Below, one piece after another: positions 58,183-64,000 of a stretch of DNA of 64,000 bases; within the stretch, counting starts at the first letter, position 1; each line of letters starts with the position of its first letter. Under the pieces are notes generated by a model. The model saw nothing but the letters and a program-made list of their open reading frames with translations, made no database searches and had not been told where the DNA came from. The position numbers were made by a program, and so were the translations under genes. The DNA comes from Gammaproteobacteria bacterium (GTDB lineage Bacteria > Pseudomonadota > Gammaproteobacteria > Steroidobacterales > Woeseiaceae): positions 1-64,000 of the forward strand of contig JAACFB010000012.1 of the NCBI GenBank assembly GCA_009937615.1, read 5' to 3'.

Positions 58183-60172
58183 CCATTCGGCGCTGCCAGA
58201 TGATGATGCCGATCAATAATGCAGCGCCGAGCAGATGAATCAGAACTCCGAACGGCGCCCACAACAGGCAGATCGCACTGCAAATCAGTAGTCCAGCCGT
58301 CACCGCGGTCAGTCTTGTTTCAAGGTGCCACTGGAGCAACCCGGCCAGCGCATAGAGCCCGAAGCAGGCGAAGCCGAAGACGCTTAGTCGCTCCGCCCAG
58401 CTGCCCGTGATCAACGGTGTAAAAGCAAACAGCACCGGCACAAGATACAGACCTTTCGCGATTTTCCAGGCAGTCAGGCCGGTCCGCATGGGCGGCGTGC
58501 CGGCGATCGCGGCAGCCGTGAACGCGACGAGGCAAACCGGCGGCGTCACGTTACTGTCCTGCGACAGCCAGAATATGATCAGGTGCGCGCTCAGCAGCAT
58601 GCCGGTGACGAGCGTCGGGTCGATAAGCTCGCCGCGTACGAGCTGCCGCATTTCTGCCGGCATTTCGGTCAGTGCACGAACGGGATCGCCGCCAAACAGG
58701 TCGATAACCGCCTTCACATTGGACGGCAAATCCGGCGCGCGAAGCGACTCCAGCAGTACCGACTGACTGAGCAGGTCGAACAGCGCGGGCGCGGCCAGCG
58801 TCGCAAGCACGATATAGGAGGCCGTAACCGGTAGGCCCATCCCCAGCACGAGCGACGCTATTGCGACCAGGGCGAGGGTCAGCAACATGCTGCCGCCGGC
58901 CCAGTCGACAATCATCACTGAAAACGCGTTGCCGAGGCCCGTGGTCGTAACGACGTTGACGACAAGCCCGACCGCAACCAGCAGAATCGCAGTGGGCACC
59001 ATGACACGCAGGGCGTCGAGGATCGCGTCGGCGCAACGCTCGACACCCATCGGCTGGCTGGTAAAAAATGACACTACAATGACGGCGGCCGTTGCGAACG
59101 TCGCTGATCGCACCGGCGTGTAGCCGATGATCAGGGAGCCGATGAGCACGGCCAGCGGGATAATGAAGTGCCAGCCACTTCTGAGAGTCTCCAGCGTGGA
59201 TGGCTCATCCTGACCGGCGCCGACAGCGAGGTTAAGCCGCCGCGCCTCGATGCGAACGAAAAAAGCGACGGTCAGGAAGTACAGCAGGGCGGGCAGGAAT
59301 GACACCGCGATAATCTGCAGGTAGGGAATTTGCGTGTAGCTTGCCATCACGAACGCACCTGCGCCCATGACCGGAGGCATGAGCTGCCCGCCCGTGGAGG
59401 CGGCGGCCTCGATGCCGGCCGCAAATCGGGGTGAAAAACCCGAGCGAACCATCATTGGAATGGTGATGACGCCGGTCGATACGGTCGTCGCAACGGCCGA
59501 ACCGGATACGGAGCCCATCAGGCCTGAACCGACAACGGCTACGTGACCTGCGCCGCCCTGGTAGCGGCCCGCGACGCTTGCAGAGACCCGGACGATGAAG
59601 TCGCCCGCCCCCGATTTGAGCAGGAACGAACCGAACAGAATGAACATGAAGACGAAGGTCGATGAAATGTTGGCAACCATGCCGAACATCCCGTCCCCGC
59701 TCCAGTAGCTGCGGTACAGAACGGTCTCGAGACTCAGGCCGGGAAACGCGAACACACCCGGCACGTAGCGGCCCAGGAAGAGAACGTAGCAAAGGCTGAT
59801 CGTAATCAGCATCGGCATGAACCAGCCGCTCGTGCGGCGGGCGAATTCGATCGCGAGAAGCACGGCAGCAGCGGCGAACAGGTAGTCGCTCGCGATGAAC
59901 TCGGATTCGCGCGCATACAGGGCGTCTTCGAACGCAATCAGGTAGACCGCGGTGGCGATCGACATCAGCGCCAGCAGGCCATCGATGAGACGCCGCGCTC
60001 TATGATGCTGCTCGCCCGTTCGAGATCGATGAAACGCAAGGGCACAGAGTGCGCCAAAACCACCGAAGTGGATGGCTGCGAACCACAGCTCCGAGACGGC
60101 TGTAAACCAGTTGTTATAGACATGAAAAAGTGCGAACAGAATCGCTGTCCACTTCAGAGCCGCGTGACTCAT
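58172..60172 (-). CDS. TRAP transporter permease, fused 4TM/12TM subunits (TAXI type)
   Basis: The 666-residue, very hydrophobic protein combines the small DctQ-like part (about 1-120) with the DctM-like permease, as is usual for TAXI-TRAP systems. Markers are [27 protein letters not shown], the [13 protein letters not shown] stretch, and [22 protein letters not shown]. It would import an organic acid with sodium or proton using the binding protein encoded just upstream. ATGA overlap with the upstream gene shows coupling. The substrate is unknown. Confidence 0.93.
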   Translation of the reverse strand: MSHAALKWTAILFALFHVYNNWFTAVSELWFAAIHFGGFGALCALAFHRSRTGEQHHRARRLIDGLLALMSIATAVYLIAFEDALYARESEFIASDYLFAAAAVLLAIEFARRTSGWFMPMLITISLCYVLFLGRYVPGVFAFPGLSLETVLYRSYWSGDGMFGMVANISSTFVFMFILFGSFLLKSGAGDFIVRVSASVAGRYQGGAGHVAVVGSGLMGSVSGSAVATTVSTGVITIPMMVRSGFSPRFAAGIEAAASTGGQLMPPVMGAGAFVMASYTQIPYLQIIAVSFLPALLYFLTVAFFVRIEARRLNLAVGAGQDEPSTLETLRSGWHFIIPLAVLIGSLIIGYTPVRSATFATAAVIVVSFFTSQPMGVERCADAILDALRVMVPTAILLVAVGLVVNVVTTTGLGNAFSVMIVDWAGGSMLLTLALVAIASLVLGMGLPVTASYIVLATLAAPALFDLLSQSVLLESLRAPDLPSNVKAVIDLFGGDPVRALTEMPAEMRQLVRGELIDPTLVTGMLLSAHLIIFWLSQDSNVTPPVCLVAFTAAAIAGTPPMRTGLTAWKIAKGLYLVPVLFAFTPLITGSWAERLSVFGFACFGLYALAGLLQWHLETRLTAVTAGLLICSAICLLWAPFGVLIHLLGAALLIGIIIWQRRMAIR

Positions 60173-61176
60173 GGCGGCGCCAGTCGCGCAGGAATCTCGA
60201 TGCCCTGCTCACGATAGTAGCGGGCCGCGCCGGGATGGAGTGGCGCGCCCAGCCCGGTTAGCGCTTTGTCCAGAGTGACTTCCCGGGTCGCTTTGTGGAT
60301 CTCGTGCAGCGCGGCGAGGTTTTCGAAAATCGTGCGGGTAATCTTGTACACGGCTTCGTCGGGTATGTCTGCCCGCACCGCGAGTACGTTGGGGTGCGCA
60401 ATGGTCTGCAGGTCGTCGGCCTGGTTGGGGTAGGTGCCGGCCTGGATGACGTAGCGGCTCCACAGTGGGTACCGAGCGTTAATCCGCTCCAACTGCGAGT
60501 CGGTAAAGCTTAGCAAAGTCAGGTCGGCGCCCGCGATCGCAAACGCGCGCGTAATGGCGGTCACGGGCACGCCGGCCGGAATGTTCATGCCGACGATCGT
60601 GCCGTCCTGGATGGCGCCTGCCGTCGGGCCGTAACCCATGTAGGCCAGGCTGAACTTGCTCTCGTAGTCGATGCCCAGGCTCGTCAGGATGTGGTGACCG
60701 CTCCATTGCGCGCCGGAGTTCCTCGCGCCGAGCACGAACCGCTGACCGTCGAGCGTGTCGAGGTCCATGATCGTGCCATCGCGGGTCAACTCGGTCAGCA
60801 ATACGAAGTGATCGGTGTTCTGCCACATTGCACCGATACTCCTAAGCCACGTCTGGGGCCGGCTGATCGGGCCTTCGCCGTTCCACGCCCAGGCGGCGAA
60901 GATGCCCTGCAGCAGCGCAAACTGCGCCTGGTTATCCCGCATCAGCTTGATGTTCTCCAACGAACCCGCCGAGCTGATCGCGGACAGGCTGATGCCCTCC
61001 GTATCATGGAGCTGCGCCTTGGTGATCGTCGCGAGCGCGACCCCGACCGGGTAGTAGGTGCCGCCTGTCGTTGCGGTCGTGAGGATATACGGCCGGCTGG
61101 TCGAAAGGTTTTCGGTACAGCCGCCGAGCGAAAGCAGTGCCAGTCCAAGGATGAGCTTGCGCATACTGGTGAGCAT
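60169..61176 (-). CDS. TAXI family TRAP transporter solute-binding lipoprotein
   Basis: The protein (about 335 residues) begins with a lipoprotein signal (LILGLALLSLGGC) and then the TAXI signature TATTGGTYYPVGVALATI. It should capture the substrate in the periplasm for the fused permease. The ATG at 61176 lies 1 base after the stop of the upstream PH-protein gene; an ATG four codons later (61164) also fits the signal peptide. TAXI proteins often bind glutamate, 2-oxoglutarate or related acids, but no ligand can be assigned. Confidence 0.92.
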   Translation of the reverse strand: MLTSMRKLILGLALLSLGGCTENLSTSRPYILTTATTGGTYYPVGVALATITKAQLHDTEGISLSAISSAGSLENIKLMRDNQAQFALLQGIFAAWAWNGEGPISRPQTWLRSIGAMWQNTDHFVLLTELTRDGTIMDLDTLDGQRFVLGARNSGAQWSGHHILTSLGIDYESKFSLAYMGYGPTAGAIQDGTIVGMNIPAGVPVTAITRAFAIAGADLTLLSFTDSQLERINARYPLWSRYVIQAGTYPNQADDLQTIAHPNVLAVRADIPDEAVYKITRTIFENLAALHEIHKATREVTLDKALTGLGAPLHPGAARYYREQGIEIPARLAPP

Positions 61177-61177
61177 A

Positions 61178-62683
61178 TCAGTGCCAGGCAAGCTGGCTCG
61201 ACTCAACCCGGTACAGGACGAAATCACGCAGCCGTTTCGCGAATTCGTGATCGACGTACGGAATGCGAACGCTTCCCGATGCCATGTAGAGTCGCAGACT
61301 GGCCAGCCCCTTGCGGCGCTGGTAGCGGGACTGCGTCACCGTGATTCTCTGCACCTTGCGAAACAGCAGCGCCACGGTGCGATAACCCACGAACCCGGAG
61401 CGCCTGACGATTTCATGGTTGTCGTGCATGAAACCGGCGCGCTTCCAGTTGCGATAGGCGGCGGCCGCGACCATGGGCGGCCAGAGCAGGAACGCGAACG
61501 CCGTAAATCCGAGAGTCTGCCATAGCGCGACTATTGCGAGCAGCGCCGGGACAAGGCCAGCGAACAGGATTTGCGAGCGCATGAAATAGGGCGAAATCGC
61601 GATGAAGCGGCTGCTGTAAGGATCCTGCGTGAGGCGGCCGGCCTCCGGATGCAGGAACCGGCTGCGCAGTTCGTCGGCAATCTCGGCCGTGACCACCGGT
61701 ATCGTGAAAACCTTTCCCCGCCGGCCTTTGCGCCCGCTGATCGCCTGCCGCGCGCTCATTCGATAGCGCTTCAGCCAGCGCTGCACGATGCTTTGCTGTA
61801 GCCGCAAGGTCTGAATTTTGCCGAGATCCATCGAATGTTCGTGCCGCGTGAGCAGGCCGCCGTGAGAGCGCAATGTCCGGCCGTCGAGCACAAGCTCAAG
61901 GTTGTGATAGCGGAGGAATGCGGCGGCGATGGACACCAGGATAAATGCCAGGGCCAGCGCGAGGACGATCGTGATTCCGATCGAGACGCCGCTGGCCGTA
62001 TCGAAGTGTATTCCGTTCGCCGCGGCGGCCTTGACGAAATCCGCAACGAATTCCTCGATATTTTCGTCCAGCTGTTCGATCAGCGGGCCGATCAATGCAA
62101 AAACGATCAATGCGCGACGGTCGGCGAGGCCAATGCGAACCATGTCGCGCCAGTCAAGGCGGAGCAGGCTGGCAGTTTGCGTTTCTGCCTCCGGCTTGTC
62201 CTCCTCCTCATCAGGCAGCGCACTGCCGATTCGCGTGCGCAATGAATCTGCGAATGCGCGCGTGACGGCCGGCAGGTTTCCTTCATTTCCTGCAGAACCC
62301 GCGGTATCGAAGTTGACCGTGACCAGTCCCAACGCCCGGTAGACGATGTTCTGTTGGGTGTTGATGCCCTGGATGCGGTCGAACTTGATATCGAGCTGCT
62401 TTTTCTTGAAGACGCCCTGGCGTATCAGGATCGAATCGGCGCTGATCCGGTAGCGAAAGAACCAGTAGCTCAGCAGCGAAGCGGAGGTAATCACTATCGC
62501 AAATGCTATGCCGCCTAGCGCCAGCTTGCTGACAAGGTCGCCCTGGTAGGCCACGAGCAGGGCAAACAATGGTGCCAGCGACTGCCAGGCGTTCTTGGCG
62601 ATAAGCCGCAAAATACGGCCGATAAAGAACAGGATCGCAAACGGAGATGTTCGCCGCCAGGTGGTCGAATCAGGCTCGTTCAA
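61178..62683 (-). CDS. Membrane protein with bacterial PH (bPH2) domains, YdbT-like
   Basis: The 501-residue protein has paired hydrophobic segments and repeated bPH2 domains, as in Bacillus YdbT: YWFFRYRISADSILIRQGVFKKKQLDI, LELVLDGRTLRSHGGLLTRHEHSMDL and HEIVRRSGFVGYRTVALLFRKVQ. The repeat 'structure loop, QG/GL, then ...RIQ' (FDRIQGIN, LGKIQTLR, FRKVQRIT) is visible three times. I take a TTG at 62683, overlapping the upstream gene by 14 bases, as start; an in-frame ATG at 62752 lies inside that gene. In Bacillus, YdbS-YdbT have been linked to resistance to an antimicrobial peptide; the role here is unknown. Confidence 0.85.
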   Translation of the reverse strand: MNEPDSTTWRRTSPFAILFFIGRILRLIAKNAWQSLAPLFALLVAYQGDLVSKLALGGIAFAIVITSASLLSYWFFRYRISADSILIRQGVFKKKQLDIKFDRIQGINTQQNIVYRALGLVTVNFDTAGSAGNEGNLPAVTRAFADSLRTRIGSALPDEEEDKPEAETQTASLLRLDWRDMVRIGLADRRALIVFALIGPLIEQLDENIEEFVADFVKAAAANGIHFDTASGVSIGITIVLALALAFILVSIAAAFLRYHNLELVLDGRTLRSHGGLLTRHEHSMDLGKIQTLRLQQSIVQRWLKRYRMSARQAISGRKGRRGKVFTIPVVTAEIADELRSRFLHPEAGRLTQDPYSSRFIAISPYFMRSQILFAGLVPALLAIVALWQTLGFTAFAFLLWPPMVAAAAYRNWKRAGFMHDNHEIVRRSGFVGYRTVALLFRKVQRITVTQSRYQRRKGLASLRLYMASGSVRIPYVDHEFAKRLRDFVLYRVESSQLAWH

Positions 62684-63188
62684 TGCTTGTCTCGGTTCGG
62701 CCCAGGATGAAGACGCGCAGGTTTTCCGCACTATCCTTGCCGAGCCCGTCAATCTTCAGATCGCCACTCGAGCCTCCCGCAGTGAACAGCTGCAGGGTAG
62801 CGAGCCCAAAGTGCCGGTCCAGCGGCGTGCTGCTTGTTTCGACGTGCTGGATACGGTTGAACGGTATGGCCGTTACCGACTGCCATATCACACCCTTGCG
62901 GAACAAGATGTCCTTGTCGCGCAGCGCGTAGCCGCGACGCGGGACGGAGACACCGGGCCAGATCAAGATCGCGGCACCGACGATAACGAGCAGCAAATAG
63001 AGCAGAAGGATCAGCACCACGGGAAGGTTCGGCACGAAATGAAGCGCTGCTATCGCGATCGTAACGACCCCCAGCGCGATCAGCGCCTGCAGCCGCACTC
63101 GTCGAGCAAACATCGGGTGCAGCTTTTGCCAGGCCAGATCTTCGGTGTGCGGTATCTGGTCAATGGCGATTTCGGGGTTCTCAAACAT
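62670..63188 (-). CDS. PH domain-containing membrane protein, YdbS-like
   Basis: The 172-residue protein has two adjacent membrane segments (LIALGVVTIAIAALHF, PVVLILLLYLLLVIVGAAILI) followed by one bPH2 domain (PRRGYALRDKDILFRKGVIWQ, IPFNRIQHVE, FGLATLQLFTAGGSSGDLKIDG). It forms the conserved YdbS-YdbT pair with the next gene, which it overlaps by 14 bases. It is divergent from the metallo-hydrolase gene, 41 bases away. Confidence 0.88.
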   Translation of the reverse strand: MFENPEIAIDQIPHTEDLAWQKLHPMFARRVRLQALIALGVVTIAIAALHFVPNLPVVLILLLYLLLVIVGAAILIWPGVSVPRRGYALRDKDILFRKGVIWQSVTAIPFNRIQHVETSSTPLDRHFGLATLQLFTAGGSSGDLKIDGLGKDSAENLRVFILGRTETSIERA

Positions 63189-63229
63189 CGTTGCTCCGGC
63201 ACGGCCGCAAGGCGCATTATAGGCCAGCC

Positions 63230-64000
63230 ATGAGATTTCCGATCGCCATTGTGCTCGTCGTCGCCGTTGCGCTGCTGTCCGATGCCCGCGCCGAGCCTGC
63301 GACCTCCGCGACCCGGGTCGTCCTGCTTGGATCGGGCACGCCGAATCCGGAACCTGACAGGTCGGGCCCCGCCGTGGCGATTGTCGTCAATGACACCCCG
63401 TACCTGGTCGACTTCGGACCCGGCGTCGTCCGGCGAGCCGCAGCAATGTCGCCGTCCTACGGCGGTGAGATCGAGGCACTTGAGACGGAAAAGCTGGGCA
63501 TAGCGTTCCTGACCCACCTGCACTCGGATCATTCAGCGGGACTGCCGGACCTGGTTCTGACTCCGTGGGTCATGGGTCGCGACAAGCCGCTGGAACTTTA
63601 CGGGCCGAAGGGGGTGGGCGACATGGCAGCGCATGTGCTCAAGGCTTACGACGCGGATATTCGTTACCGGGTCGACGGTTTGGAGCCGGCCAACGACCAG
63701 GGCTGGCGGGTCAATGCCCATGAAATAGAGTCGGGGCTAATTTACAGCGACGAAAATGTCCAGGTCGAGGCGTTTCGCGTGCGGCATGGTGACTGGGAAA
63801 ACGCCTATGGCTATCGCTTCACGACGCCGGACCGTGTCATCGTCATCTCCGGAGATGCCGCGCCGGATGCGAATATCGAGGCATTTGCGAAGGGCGCGGA
63901 TATCCTGCTTCACGAGGTCTACTCGGTCTCAGGCTTTGCTCGACGCAATGAGTTTTGGCAGAAGTATCACCGCAACAACCACACGTCCGCGCACGAACTG
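63230..64000 (+). CDS. Exported metallo-beta-lactamase-fold hydrolase (RNase Z-like), truncated by window end
   Basis: The gene starts at an ATG at 63230 and is still open at base 64000, so only the first 257 residues are seen. A signal peptide (IVLVVAVALLSDARA) precedes LLGSGTPNPEPDRSGPA, a start typical of RNase Z-like MBL proteins, then the metal motif LTHLHSDHSAGLPDL and ISGDAAPDANIEAFAKGADILLHE, which supplies further metal ligands. Export makes tRNA processing unlikely; an arylsulfatase- or phosphodiesterase-type hydrolase is more plausible. Confidence 0.88.
   Translation, partial: MRFPIAIVLVVAVALLSDARAEPATSATRVVLLGSGTPNPEPDRSGPAVAIVVNDTPYLVDFGPGVVRRAAAMSPSYGGEIEALETEKLGIAFLTHLHSDHSAGLPDLVLTPWVMGRDKPLELYGPKGVGDMAAHVLKAYDADIRYRVDGLEPANDQGWRVNAHEIESGLIYSDENVQVEAFRVRHGDWENAYGYRFTTPDRVIVISGDAAPDANIEAFAKGADILLHEVYSVSGFARRNEFWQKYHRNNHTSAHEL

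Overview
This 64 kb window looks like a stretch of chromosome from a free-living gammaproteobacterium with high GC content. The gene order supports this: lptD-surA-pdxA-rsmA-apaG-apaH, prfA-hemA next to lolB-tRNA-prs-rplY-pth-ychF, and the mre/mrd/rlpA/dacA/ybeD/lipB block are all gammaproteobacterial arrangements. The split glycine decarboxylase (gcvPA/gcvPB), AmgK-MurU cell-wall recycling and a TAXI-type TRAP transporter suggest a lineage outside the Enterobacterales, perhaps a marine order such as Woeseiales; that placement is inference. I saw no transposase, integrase, phage gene, CRISPR array or rRNA. Coding density is very high and no gene-free gap exceeds about 350 bases. The largest gap (1563-1904) holds the glycine riboswitch.

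Layout. 1-1562: end-truncated DUF885 hydrolase (minus). 1612-6872: promoter, tandem glycine riboswitch with terminator, then gcvT-gcvH-gcvPA-tpx-gcvPB. 7094-10835: a large periplasmic double-protease-domain HtrA relative that resembles eukaryotic Nma111/Deg7, overlapping an M23 peptidase gene. 10847-12898: YyaL/DUF255 protein. 12990-15074: lgt-thyA-folA. 15261-21845: the apaH-apaG-rsmA-pdxA-surA-lptD operon (minus). 22026-23635: amgK-murU. 23622-33102: ten-gene minus-strand wall/shape block (mreB, mreC, mreD, mrdA, rodA, mltB, rlpA, dac, ybeD, lipB in transcription order). 33238-36437: gatCAB. 36579-42084: a SahR-like ArsR/methyltransferase fusion regulator with metF and metH.

42154-45981 is the least conventional part. 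A MarR regulator is divergent from two uncharacterised genes across a clear palindromic operator, and these converge on a rimB-like protease / AstE-AspA-like deacylase / rimK operon. 46123-48253: moeB-ppiB-prmC. 48339-49703: cystathionine beta-synthase. 49725-52067: prfA and hemA. 52167-58182: TPR protein, lolB, tRNA-Gln(TTG), prs, rplY, pth, ychF, without ispE at its usual site. 58172-63188: a translationally coupled operon of two bacterial-PH membrane proteins, a TAXI binding lipoprotein and a fused TRAP permease. 63230-64000: start of an exported metallo-beta-lactamase-fold hydrolase.

The themes are one-carbon and methyl metabolism (glycine cleavage, ThyA/FolA, MetF/MetH, CBS) and envelope building and maintenance (Lgt, LolB, LptD, SurA, Mre/Mrd, RlpA, MltB, Dac, AmgK/MurU). 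The best candidates for something undescribed are a Tpx lacking its resolving cysteine inside the gcv operon, the bacterial Nma111-like protease, the RimK module with its unknown neighbours, and the PH/TAXI-TRAP operon. All calls come from reading the sequence and from recalled family knowledge; no database search was run.
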